Assembly (NCBI RefSeq): GCF_000701345.1
Contig: NZ_JNIJ01000050.1
Coordinates: forward strand, 1-39,078
Direction of reading: 5' to 3'
Source: Bradyrhizobium sp. URHD0069
Lineage (GTDB): Bacteria; Pseudomonadota; Alphaproteobacteria; Rhizobiales; Xanthobacteraceae
Length of the DNA stretch: 39,078 bases
In this document: positions 8,168 to 15,675 of the stretch, one piece after another
Layout: each line of letters starts with the position of its first letter
Numbering within the stretch: the first letter of the stretch is position 1
Program-made: the position numbers and the translations under genes
The notes under the pieces: generated by a model
Told to the model about the DNA's origin: nothing
What the model saw: the letters and a program-made list of their open reading frames with translations, nothing else
Database searches by the model: none

Positions 8168-9852
8168 GTGCGCGCTTTGTTGCCTTGGTGGCCGGGGTCT
8201 TCTTCTTCTTCCTCGCTGTTGCCACCCAAGGGATCCTACCTTTTATCGAGCCGTCGGCGCGGACCACCGACGTGACCGCCGTGGTCCGGACTGATTTTGG
8301 ACAGCTCAAATGGATCAAGACCGACGCCACCGATTACACGCCGCTGCAGAAGCTCGGCCGCCAAGTGTATCTGCGCGAGGGGTGCTGGTACTGCCATTCG
8401 CAATACGTGCGTCCGGTGACCGGCGAAACGCGCCGTTGGGGTCCGGTCTCCGAGGCCGGCGAATACGCCTTCGATGTGCCGCACCTATGGGGCACCCGGC
8501 GTATTGGGCCGGATCTGACGCGGGTCGGCCTCAAGTATAGCGACGAGTGGCACCTCGCGCATTTCTGGAACCCGCGGATGCTCTCGCCGGACTCGATCAT
8601 GGCGCCTTTTCGGGGACTGTTCGAGATGCCCGTCGAGCCCGTCAAGATTGTCGATGACGGAGCTGGTAATCGTAGCCTCGAACGAACGCCTTTTACTGAG
8701 AGGCTGTTTGCATTCGCAAGCAAGGAGCAGATCAAGCTCACGCCGAACGCCGATGGCCTCCTGTTCGTGCCGATGGAGGCGCGCGACAAGGCTCCGATCA
8801 TTGTGATACCGAACAAGGAATATACCGGCGACGCCGTCAACATCGCCGCCGAGACAGAAGCGCTGCAGGGTCTCATCGCTTATCTCCAGAAACTCGGCAT
8901 GAATCGCGGCAAATGGCGGGACTTGTTTGAGCCGCAAAAGCTCGAAGTTACCGATGCGACGGTGCCGCGATCGAGTGAATGGATCGCCTATGGTAAGGAG
9001 GTCTATCAGCGGAGATGCCTCGGCTGCCACGGGGTGGACGGCGACGGCAATGGACCGGCCGCAACCTTTCTGTACAAGCAGCGCCCGCGAAGCTTCGCAG
9101 CGGCGGTTTTCAAGTTCAGGCTGACCAAAGAGCCTTTGCCGACCGACGGCGACCTCCTTCGCACCATCACACGCGGCGTTCGGGGCACGGCGATGCCGGC
9201 CTGGCATGAGCTGCACATTATCGACCGCCTCGCCGTCATTCAGTACATCAAGTATGAGCTGGCGGTCGACCGCTCCGATTCGGCAAAGCCCTATGCCTTT
9301 TTCAAGGAAGAACCGCCGGGTCCGCCCCTGTACATCGGGCGGCCGCCTGTTCCGTCTGAGCAGATGCTCACGCGCGCCAAGGATGTCTGGCAGAAAGCTA
9401 AGTGTTGGGAGTGCCATGGCCAAACCGGGAAGGGCGATGGCGAAAAGGCCCCGGGGCTGAAGGACGATCTTGGCTTCCCAAGCCCGCCCGCGGACCTTAC
9501 CGCCGGCCAGTTCAAGTCAGGTCCTACAGTTGAGGACATCTTCCGCACTATGACGACCGGGTTGAGCGGCACGCCCATGCCATCCTACCGGGATCCGTTG
9601 TCGGAAGAGGACCGCTGGGCGCTCTCCTACTACGTGCTTGCGCTATCGGCCTACAAGGATCCGCTGACAGGCGAACCGCTGCCGATCGCCTCCAGTGATC
9701 GAAGGGCGCTCAACGATCCCGCGATCGAGGCCGATACGCCGGACAAAGCCTACATTCCAAGCGGGAGCGCCGCAGCGAGCCGCGGCGGCGCTCACGCCCC
9801 CGCCGGTCGCAGCGGGAACAGCGTAGCCGAGCAACAGGCCGCCAAGGAGTAA
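8164..9852 (+). CDS. Triple-haem cytochrome c subunit: CcoO fused to a CcoP-like dihaem module
   Basis: 562 residues from the ATG at 8164, which overlaps the ccoN stop; longer in-frame starts lie inside ccoN. An N-terminal membrane helix (residues 3-28) anchors it. Residues 60-160 are a CcoO domain: CWYCH (Cys74, Cys77, His78), WGTRRIGPDLTRVG and SIMAPFRGLF with the distal Met146. Two further cytochrome c domains follow, with CLGCH (Cys285-His289) and CWECH (Cys414-His418) and Met-containing distal loops (RGTAMPAWHE, SGTPMPSYRD). Usually CcoO and CcoP are separate. Here the two haem domains expected of CcoP are on the CcoO polypeptide, and a CcoP-like N-terminal helix is a separate small gene at 10010. 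Confidence 0.9.
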   Translation: MSARFVALVAGVFFFFLAVATQGILPFIEPSARTTDVTAVVRTDFGQLKWIKTDATDYTPLQKLGRQVYLREGCWYCHSQYVRPVTGETRRWGPVSEAGEYAFDVPHLWGTRRIGPDLTRVGLKYSDEWHLAHFWNPRMLSPDSIMAPFRGLFEMPVEPVKIVDDGAGNRSLERTPFTERLFAFASKEQIKLTPNADGLLFVPMEARDKAPIIVIPNKEYTGDAVNIAAETEALQGLIAYLQKLGMNRGKWRDLFEPQKLEVTDATVPRSSEWIAYGKEVYQRRCLGCHGVDGDGNGPAATFLYKQRPRSFAAAVFKFRLTKEPLPTDGDLLRTITRGVRGTAMPAWHELHIIDRLAVIQYIKYELAVDRSDSAKPYAFFKEEPPGPPLYIGRPPVPSEQMLTRAKDVWQKAKCWECHGQTGKGDGEKAPGLKDDLGFPSPPADLTAGQFKSGPTVEDIFRTMTTGLSGTPMPSYRDPLSEEDRWALSYYVLALSAYKDPLTGEPLPIASSDRRALNDPAIEADTPDKAYIPSGSAAASRGGAHAPAGRSGNSVAEQQAAKE

Positions 9853-9858
9853 TGAGCG

Positions 9859-10041
9859 ATGACCATCTACTTCGAGATCGTCGGTCCTTACATTGCAGCC
9901 TTGATGATGAGTCTCGGTGCGCTCTGCGTTTTCATTTGGGGCGTGCTCTCGGGCGCCTTCAGCGGCGCCGACGATGCATCCATCCGGTTCGTTCAGAGGG
10001 AGGTCGGTGATGACAGATCCGACGCGCACGCCGGCGAGTGA
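9859..10041 (+). CDS. Small membrane protein resembling CcoS/FixS
   Basis: 60 residues with one transmembrane helix at about residues 9-30. The segment VFIWGVLSGAFSGADDASIRF matches the CcoS/FixS pattern of an aromatic-x-Trp, then Ser-Gly, then Asp and a small basic tail. CcoS is needed to insert cofactors (haem b and copper) into the cbb3 catalytic subunit. It starts 7 bases after the triple-haem gene and overlaps the next small gene by 32 bases. FixS normally follows FixI, so its place here is unusual. CcoQ is the alternative reading. Confidence 0.6.
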   Translation: MTIYFEIVGPYIAALMMSLGALCVFIWGVLSGAFSGADDASIRFVQREVGDDRSDAHAGE

Positions 10042-10210
10042 CAGCTCGCCCCCTGAGATGGAAGAGATGGAGGAGTATGCCGGCGGCACCATTAAGTCGC
10101 ACCACGGCCACGTTCCCGTGTGGCTTTTGGTTGTCTACGCCGTCCTCTTTATCTGGGCGCTGTACTATCTCGTCGTCTATTGGGGTGGGCTTGGACCAGG
10201 ACGGATCTAG
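10010..10210 (+). CDS. Single-helix membrane protein resembling the CcoP N-terminal region
   Basis: 66 residues from the ATG at 10010, with GGGAGGT just upstream. An acidic cytoplasmic-type head (PPEMEEMEEYAGG) leads to HHGHVPVWLLVVYAVLFIWA and YYLVVYWG, one long transmembrane helix ending GGLGPGRI. In standard CcoP a short head and a helix entered by a 'P-x-W-W/L' turn precede the dihaem domain. Here the haem domain is absent from this gene and sits on the preceding triple-haem protein. Assignment as the detached CcoP anchor is inference; CcoQ-like is possible. Confidence 0.6.
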   Translation: MTDPTRTPASDSSPPEMEEMEEYAGGTIKSHHGHVPVWLLVVYAVLFIWALYYLVVYWGGLGPGRI

Positions 10211-10273
10211 CAATCGCGGCCTCAGACAAGCCGGTGATTGGTTGAAGCGATCTTGATTCGAGAGGAGCAGGAC

Positions 10274-10396
10274 ATGCCGGTTCAAAAGGAGCAGAAGATG
10301 CTGGCAGCCAGGATCATTTTCGCCGTCATGGTCTTGAATCTACTCTTCCTGCTCTCCGAACTCACCATGAACGTTGTCCGTGTCTATTTTGGCTGA
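10274..10396 (+). CDS. 40-residue membrane peptide in oxidase operon
   Basis: A 40-codon frame from ATG 10274 to TGA 10396 with GAGGAG upstream. A charged head (MPVQKEQKMLAAR) is followed by a single hydrophobic helix, IIFAVMVLNLLFLLSELTMN. It lies between two other single-helix genes in the same direction with short gaps, and is probably translated as a small oxidase accessory subunit. No family recognised. Confidence 0.55.
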   Translation: MPVQKEQKMLAARIIFAVMVLNLLFLLSELTMNVVRVYFG

Positions 10397-10408
10397 CCAG
10401 GAGGATAC

Positions 10409-10531
10409 ATGGTTGAAAATCCGGTCTTTTCCCTTGCTGATGCAAGTGCGATCCAGATCATCGCGTTTGTCGGCTTCGCGATCGCCACCGTCGCCTTCTT
10501 CGTTTGGGTTGCCGACCTCGTGCGTAAGTAG
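10409..10531 (+). CDS. 40-residue membrane peptide in oxidase operon
   Basis: A 40-codon frame from ATG 10409 to TAG 10531, with a strong AGGAGG 7 bases before the start. The peptide has an N-terminal polar segment, one helix (IIAFVGFAIATVAFFVWVAD) and a short basic end, LVRK. The ribosome-binding site and the 12-base gap to the preceding gene argue for real translation. No family recognised; likely a small oxidase subunit or assembly factor. Confidence 0.6.
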   Translation: MVENPVFSLADASAIQIIAFVGFAIATVAFFVWVADLVRK

Positions 10532-10588
10532 CGGCGGCGAAGCGGCGCCGTCGGTGCGTAAGCATTGGTTGGGTAGGGCAATCTGCCG

Positions 10589-11314
10589 ATGACTGCCTAT
10601 GTGGTGATCTTCATCGCGGGGTTCGCTGGCAGTTTTCACTGCATCGGTATGTGCGGGGGGTTCGCCTGCGCGCTGGGCTATGATCCGCAGGGGCGCGGCG
10701 CGACGGTTCTGCGCCATCTGCTGTACAATACGGGTCGATTGACAACCTACTGCTTTCTCGGCGGGCTCGCGGGCGCCCTCGGTCAGATTATATGCACCTC
10801 GCAGGGCACGACGGTCCCGCTGCTGAGCGGTCCGCTTGATACCGGTCAGCGGATTCTCGCGATCCTCGCCGGACTGCTGATGATCGCCATGGCGCTGCAG
10901 TTCTTTGGCCTACTGCCGCGTCTGCATCGCATCACGACCGGCTCCGGCACCAGCACCCTCGCGGCATCCCTGCGCAGCCTGTTGACGGCGCCGGGACATG
11001 CCGCCCCGCTAGCGTTTGGCGTATTCAACGGCTTCCTGCCTTGTCCGCTGGTCTACGCCTTTGCCGCGCAGGCGGCGAGCACGGCCGGGGCATTGCCAGG
11101 CTTTCTCACCATGGCAGCCTTCGGGCTCGGGACGTTCCCCGCAATGCTTCTGATGGGCGGCGTCGGCCGAGCGCTGGCGCCGGCGTGGCGGCAGCGCGGC
11201 GTGTGGCTGGCCGGCAGCTGCATTCTGCTCCTTGGTCTCATCACCGTTGGCCGCGGCATCCTGCCATTCGCCGCGCACTTCGCCCTTGGTTGGCCGGGAG
11301 GACATCCGGCATGA
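10589..11314 (+). CDS. TauE/SafE (UreH-like) membrane protein, probable copper/oxidase assembly factor
   Basis: 241 residues with about six transmembrane helices. The opening GFAGSFHCIGMCGGFACALG, with His and two Cys in the first helix, is typical of the 'sulfite exporter TauE/SafE' subfamily that accompanies CcoI/FixI genes. A second related half begins near GFLPCPLVYAFAAQA. Members next to cbb3 genes are thought to take part in copper handling, though this is not settled. The stop overlaps the ATPase start by ATGA, so the two are co-translated. No FixG or FixH gene was found in this operon, so this protein may stand in for part of that assembly set. Confidence 0.82.
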   Translation: MTAYVVIFIAGFAGSFHCIGMCGGFACALGYDPQGRGATVLRHLLYNTGRLTTYCFLGGLAGALGQIICTSQGTTVPLLSGPLDTGQRILAILAGLLMIAMALQFFGLLPRLHRITTGSGTSTLAASLRSLLTAPGHAAPLAFGVFNGFLPCPLVYAFAAQAASTAGALPGFLTMAAFGLGTFPAMLLMGGVGRALAPAWRQRGVWLAGSCILLLGLITVGRGILPFAAHFALGWPGGHPA

Positions 11315-13506
11315 CGGCACAGGACCATGCGCTGTGTAGCCATTGCCTGTTGCCCATCGGGCGGCGGGCGATGCGACGCTTGGTGAACGGTGAGGCTTGC
11401 GCATTCTGCTGCTACGGCTGCTGTATCGCCAACCAGGTCAAGAACGGCAAAACCGAGGAGTGGGAGGCCGCTTGGCTGTTGATCCGGCTCGGTGTCGGCG
11501 GCTTTCTTTCCATGAATATCATGCTGTTCAGTCTGCTCCTGTATACCGACGCCTTCAGCGGCGCGGATGCCGAGATGCTTCCCTGGATTCATCTCCTGCT
11601 CTGGCTATTCGCCACGCCCGCGGTGATCATTCTCGGCGGACCGTTTCTGCGCGAGATCTGGCTCAACTGCAAGGAGGGACGCCTGACCTCCTCGGCGCTG
11701 ATCGTCCTCGGCGTCGGCGCCGCCTATCTATATTCCGCCTTCGCCGTCATCGAGCGCGGCCCCAATGTCTATTTCGACACCGCAAGCATGGTGCTGATGC
11801 TGTTCACCGTAGGCTACTATCTCGATGCCGTCGCGCGTGCACGGGCGGCGCGTGATCTGCAGCCGTTGCTGGCGGCGGAAAGCGAGTGGGTGACCATCGT
11901 CAACCGTGACGGAGAGCACCGCCGGCCGGTGCGCGAGGTTGGCGCCGGTACGTTGGTGCAGGTTCGGCCGGGGGAGCGCATTCCCGTCGATGGTGTGGTC
12001 AAAGAGGGCGAATCGCACACCGACGAGGCCGTGATTACCGGCGAAAGCCGGCAGATCGCCAAGGATGTAGGATCGCATGTGATCGCCGGCAGCATCAATA
12101 TTGACGGCCTGCTCCTCATCCAAAGTAGCGGCGCCGCAAACGCGACCCGCTGGGCGCAGATCTGTCGATCGGTGCGCGACGCGCTTATCTGCCGCAGCCC
12201 AAGTCAGCGCCTAGCCGACCGCATTGTCAGTTTCTTTGTGCCGATCATTCTCATGCTGGGGGTTGGAGCGTCGGTGTACTGGGCACAGCACCTGCCGCTT
12301 GACCGCGCGCTGTTGATCGGCCTCGCGGTCCTCGTGGTCGCCTGTCCGTGCGCGGTGGGGCTTGCGGCACCGATGGCCACGTCGCTTGGCATCGGACGAC
12401 TGGCCCGGCGCGGCTGCCTCGTGCGCGACCCTGCCGCGCTCGAGGCGCTCGCGCGCACGCGGTTGATCGCCTTCGACAAGACCGGCACGCTCACCTCAGG
12501 TGAGACGCGCGTTGTCGCCATTGATACCGACGGCACCACCGCCGACGTGGTGCTCGCGCATGCCGCGGGACTGGAACGCTATTCCGAGCACGGCTTGGCC
12601 CGCGCCGTCGTCGCCGCGGCTGCGGCGCGTGGACTCGAGCCGATGGTCAGCCGCGACGTTCGGGTCGTGCCGGGACGCGGCATCCGCGGCAACTCGGACG
12701 GGCAGACCGTAGCGGCCGGCAGCGCGATCTTGATGCGGGAGTTGGGTTGGCCGCTGGCGTCCAGTCTGGCCGAGCGCGGGAGATTGCGCGAAGCAACTGG
12801 CCACTCGGTGATCTATGTCGGTTGGGGCGAGGGGGTGCGTGCCGTGCTGTCGCTTGACGATACGCCGCTCCCCGAGGCGCGCGCGACGCTCGAAGCTTTG
12901 CGTCACCGCAAAGTGCGCGCGATACTGTTGACCGGCGACCTCCCGGCGGCTGCGCAGCGAATTGCCGCGGCAGTCGGGATCGAGAGCGACGATATCGAGG
13001 CGGGCCTTTTGCCTGCAGTCAAGCGCGCGGCGCTGGAGCGGCGACGATGGAATTATGGCATGGTCGCGATGGTCGGTGATGGCCTTAATGACGGGCCGGT
13101 GTTGGCCGGAGCCGATGTGGGGATTGCCGTTGGTTCGGCGACTGACCTCGCCCGCGAGGCCGCCGCGGTCGTGCTCCCTCCGGGAGGGCTATGGATGCTG
13201 CCGTGGGTGATCGACATCGCTCGCGCCGTTCGCGCGACCATCCTCACCAACCTAGCGTGGGCGTTCGGTTATAATCTCATCGCCGTGGGTCTGGCGATGG
13301 CCGGAGTACTCCAGCCGGTGTTGGCGGCGGCAGTGATGGCCGGCTCAAGCATCGTCGTGGTTCTGAATTCGCTGCGGTTGGAGCGACTGCCTGAACCTGC
13401 TGCATCGCCGACCCCTAAGCAATGCTCGGCCCCCGCGGCGCAAAGCGCTCCTGCACCTCGGAGCACGGCCGTTCCGGTAGATGGTGAAGCCCTCCAAGCG
13501 GGTTGA
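11311..13506 (+). CDS. ccoI: CcoI/FixI-type copper-exporting P1B ATPase
   Basis: 731 residues from the ATG at 11311; a longer in-frame start is inside the upstream gene. It exports Cu(I) across the inner membrane for insertion into cbb3 oxidase. The N-terminus has a Cys cluster (CSHC, then FCCYGCC) as in CcoI proteins, but no clear heavy-metal-associated GMTCxxC domain follows. P-type motifs are in order: TGES in the actuator, the membrane copper site CPC (345-347), the phosphorylation site DKTGT (Asp389), TGD, and GDGLNDGP (589-596). The C-terminal tail is Pro/Ala-rich. It is the last gene of the oxidase transcript and converges on the flavocytochrome gene. Confidence 0.92.
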   Translation: MTAQDHALCSHCLLPIGRRAMRRLVNGEACAFCCYGCCIANQVKNGKTEEWEAAWLLIRLGVGGFLSMNIMLFSLLLYTDAFSGADAEMLPWIHLLLWLFATPAVIILGGPFLREIWLNCKEGRLTSSALIVLGVGAAYLYSAFAVIERGPNVYFDTASMVLMLFTVGYYLDAVARARAARDLQPLLAAESEWVTIVNRDGEHRRPVREVGAGTLVQVRPGERIPVDGVVKEGESHTDEAVITGESRQIAKDVGSHVIAGSINIDGLLLIQSSGAANATRWAQICRSVRDALICRSPSQRLADRIVSFFVPIILMLGVGASVYWAQHLPLDRALLIGLAVLVVACPCAVGLAAPMATSLGIGRLARRGCLVRDPAALEALARTRLIAFDKTGTLTSGETRVVAIDTDGTTADVVLAHAAGLERYSEHGLARAVVAAAAARGLEPMVSRDVRVVPGRGIRGNSDGQTVAAGSAILMRELGWPLASSLAERGRLREATGHSVIYVGWGEGVRAVLSLDDTPLPEARATLEALRHRKVRAILLTGDLPAAAQRIAAAVGIESDDIEAGLLPAVKRAALERRRWNYGMVAMVGDGLNDGPVLAGADVGIAVGSATDLAREAAAVVLPPGGLWMLPWVIDIARAVRATILTNLAWAFGYNLIAVGLAMAGVLQPVLAAAVMAGSSIVVVLNSLRLERLPEPAASPTPKQCSAPAAQSAPAPRSTAVPVDGEALQAG

Positions 13507-13531
13507 CCCGCCTGTCTAATCTAAGGCCATT

Positions 13532-13585
13532 GATTTGAAGTTCCTGCCACAGTTGCGGGAAGCTCCATCTTGGGAACTTCAAATC
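13532..13585. repeat. 13-bp perfect inverted repeat with 28-bp spacer
   Basis: GATTTGAAGTTCC at 13532-13544 is the exact reverse complement of 13573-13585. It lies directly after the ccoI stop, in the space between convergent genes. It may be a transcription end or a copy of a dispersed palindromic repeat; there is no U-tract. Confidence 0.7.
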
Positions 13586-13616
13586 GAAAAGCGGCACGAG
13601 AATCATAATTTTTGCC

Positions 13617-13678
13617 AGTGCCCTTTTTTCTTCCGAAGTTCGTGTGCGATGTATCACGAATTTCGGAAGCAGGGCACT
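13617..13678. terminator. Long hairpin between convergent ccoI and flavocytochrome genes
   Basis: The outer arms AGTGCCC (13617-13623) and GGGCACT (13672-13678) enclose a 15-bp stem, CTTCCGAAGTTCGTG at 13630-13644 with its near-complement at 13655-13669 (one mismatch that pairs G-U). The stem overlaps the stop codon of the minus-strand gene. On the minus strand the right arm is followed by A/G-rich then C-rich sequence rather than a U-run, so a bidirectional terminator is likely but not classical. Confidence 0.6.
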
Positions 13679-14945
13679 AGCCGAACGTGTCGCGCGTAAA
13701 GGCAGCGTACCAGCTGTGCGCCTCGCGCGCGGTCCGGTGGCGGGTTTCGGCGCTTTCCTGCACCTGGCTAACAAAGTTGTCGACGATCTTGATCGTTCCG
13801 GCCGCGGGCTTGAAGCTGACGGCATTGCTCACCGCATCGTCAGGACTGAGAAAAGTATAGCAAGTGTTGAATAAATGGGGTGGAACGCGCTCGGATCCGG
13901 TAAGCGTGGCGGCGATAGCAAACGCACAGGCCTTGGCTTGGCTATTCGCAACAAACGCCGATTTCGGCATGTCGCCGGCATTGGTCGCATCGCCCACGAC
14001 ATGGGTTCCCGGCTGTAGCTTCGACTCGAACGTTGTGGGATCGACCGGGCACCAGCCGGATTGATCCACGAGGCCGATTTGCTGTGCGAACTGGCCGGCC
14101 ATTTGCGGGGGTATGACATTTACGACGGCGGCCTTGAATGTGTCGCTCGCCGTTCTGACGGATCGCTCCTTTACGTCGATTGCCTTCACTCCACCGGTGA
14201 ATTGGGCAGGTAGCCATTCGATCATGCCCCGATAGTGGCGTTCCCAGGCATCCAGAAATAGATCCTGCGCGTTGAAGCTGTCTTTTGCATCGAGGATCAG
14301 GATCCTCGAGTGTGGTTTGTACTGTTTGAAATAGTAAGCAACCAGAGAGGCACGTTCGTATGGGGCGGGCGGGCAGCGGAACGGGTCGGGGGGCGCGACG
14401 AGCAAGAAGACGCCGCCATCCTCCATGCTTTCGAGTTGCCGTCGCAGCAGCTGCGTCTGTGGGCCCGCGTTCCAGGCATTCGGGATGGCCTGCGTTGCCG
14501 CCTCGTCATACCCGGCGAGGGCGTCGTAATTGAAAGCGATGCCAGGGGCAACGACGACGCGGTCGTAAGGCAATTTTGGACCACTTTTGAGCTCGAGGGT
14601 TTTTGCGACCGGATCAACCGCTGTCACGGAGTCATGAATGACATTGATGCCGTATCGTTGCGCGAGCGTCTCATAGCCATGCGTAAGCGACTCGAGCGAG
14701 CATAGCCCGGCGAGATAAAGGTTGCTGAAAAAGCAGGTCGTATAGTTCGGCTTTGGCTCAACCAGCGTGACCTCGATCGTTCGCGCGCTGGCGGCCAGGT
14801 ACTTGGCGGCTGTGGCACCGCCGATGCCGCCACCGACGACGACAACCCTCGCCTTGGTCTCGCTGGCTGCCAATTGAGGGCCGAGCGCCGCGAGGGCCAG
14901 CCCTCCCGTCAGGCGGCCGAACTCTCGACGTGTCCGGGACTTCAT
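13677..14945 (-). CDS. fccB: Flavocytochrome c sulfide dehydrogenase, flavoprotein subunit (FccB/SoxF-like)
   Basis: 422 residues. A twin-arginine signal (RTRREFGRLTGG) exports the folded FAD protein. Motifs: the dinucleotide-binding VVVVGGGIGGATAAKYL, the conserved Cys in NYTTCFFSNLYLAG, the block FRCPPAPYERASLVAYYFK with the second redox Cys, and HVVGDATNAGDMPKSAFVAN for FAD binding. The C-terminal region LFNTCYTFLSPDDAVS is the flavocytochrome dimer/flavin cap domain. The enzyme oxidises sulfide or persulfide in the periplasm and passes electrons to its cytochrome c partner, which is encoded 8 bases upstream. SoxY and SoxZ are in the same transcript. Confidence 0.92.
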   Translation of the reverse strand: MKSRTRREFGRLTGGLALAALGPQLAASETKARVVVVGGGIGGATAAKYLAASARTIEVTLVEPKPNYTTCFFSNLYLAGLCSLESLTHGYETLAQRYGINVIHDSVTAVDPVAKTLELKSGPKLPYDRVVVAPGIAFNYDALAGYDEAATQAIPNAWNAGPQTQLLRRQLESMEDGGVFLLVAPPDPFRCPPAPYERASLVAYYFKQYKPHSRILILDAKDSFNAQDLFLDAWERHYRGMIEWLPAQFTGGVKAIDVKERSVRTASDTFKAAVVNVIPPQMAGQFAQQIGLVDQSGWCPVDPTTFESKLQPGTHVVGDATNAGDMPKSAFVANSQAKACAFAIAATLTGSERVPPHLFNTCYTFLSPDDAVSNAVSFKPAAGTIKIVDNFVSQVQESAETRHRTAREAHSWYAAFTRDTFG

Positions 14946-14953
14946 GGCCCAAC

Positions 14954-15259
14954 CTACTTGTTCAGCGTTGCGAGATAGCGCGCCACTGTCGCGATTTCTT
15001 CATCACTGAGTGACAGGGCGATGGCGCGCATGATATGGCTCGGGCGCTCACGCGATCTGTACGCAAGCATCGCGCGGGTGAGCATCTCAGGACCCATGCC
15101 GAGGATCGTTGGAATACCACCATCGCCGCCATCCAGACGATGGCACGACGCGCACATCGCGGCGAGTTGGGTTCCGCCATCGCGGTTCGCTGCCTGGCTG
15201 CGATCGGCGAGAAGAATGAACGAACCTACAGCAATGGAAACGGCGATCATTTTGCGCAT
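14954..15259 (-). CDS. Monohaem cytochrome c, FccA/SoxE-like partner of the flavoprotein
   Basis: 101 residues from the ATG at 15259, preceded by GGAG; an ATG at 15310 is possible but lacks a ribosome-binding site. A signal peptide (MRKMIAVSIAVGSFILLA, cleavage after DRSQA) is followed by a single CASCH haem site and a distal Met in PSHIMRAIA. The C-terminal helix (DEEIATVARYLATLNK) is typical of class I cytochromes. It would accept electrons from the FccB-type flavoprotein next to it and hand them to periplasmic cytochromes. Known FccA proteins are often dihaem; only one haem site is present here. Confidence 0.85.
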   Translation of the reverse strand: MRKMIAVSIAVGSFILLADRSQAANRDGGTQLAAMCASCHRLDGGDGGIPTILGMGPEMLTRAMLAYRSRERPSHIMRAIALSLSDEEIATVARYLATLNK

Positions 15260-15332
15260 GCTGAGACCGGCTCCATCCCGGAATTTGCGATCGCCGATCC
15301 CTTTGCTCATGGCACGAATCACTACGACATCA

Positions 15333-15659
15333 TTAAGCGACAGTGAGGTGGTGCTCCAACACATAGATGCCGCCGCCATCCTCTTCCCAAACGAACTCGA
15401 GCCGGCCGCTCTCTGTCGCACGTAAGTAGAATTCGATAAAAGGATTCGCCGCTATGGCTTCGTGGAGATCGACGCTGAACACCACGACGTCATTGTGGCG
15501 GCAGATAAACTTGTTGAGGATCTTGCGCGGGATGGCGTTGCCTTGGTCATCGTGCCGCAGCCCGGTCTCCATCTGATGGCTGATCAGGGTCTTGACCGGA
15601 AACACTTCACCGTTCGCGGCGGCGCTTGGCACTTGCACACGGGGCGCCGGAGTGAACAT
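15333..15659 (-). CDS. soxZ: Thiosulfate-oxidation carrier subunit SoxZ
   Basis: 108 residues, ATG with AAGGAG at 7-base spacing. The family is recognised from PRVQVPSAAANGEVFPVKTL and HQMETGLRHDDQGNAIPR, and from the ending LEFVWEEDGGGIYVLEH. SoxZ has no signal and is exported with SoxY as a heterodimer; SoxZ positions the SoxY swinging arm on Sox enzymes. Its start is 16 bases after the soxY stop. No soxA, soxX, soxB or soxCD is in the window. Confidence 0.93.
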   Translation of the reverse strand: MFTPAPRVQVPSAAANGEVFPVKTLISHQMETGLRHDDQGNAIPRKILNKFICRHNDVVVFSVDLHEAIAANPFIEFYLRATESGRLEFVWEEDGGGIYVLEHHLTVA

Positions 15660-15675
15660 TCCGCATCTCCTTCCG

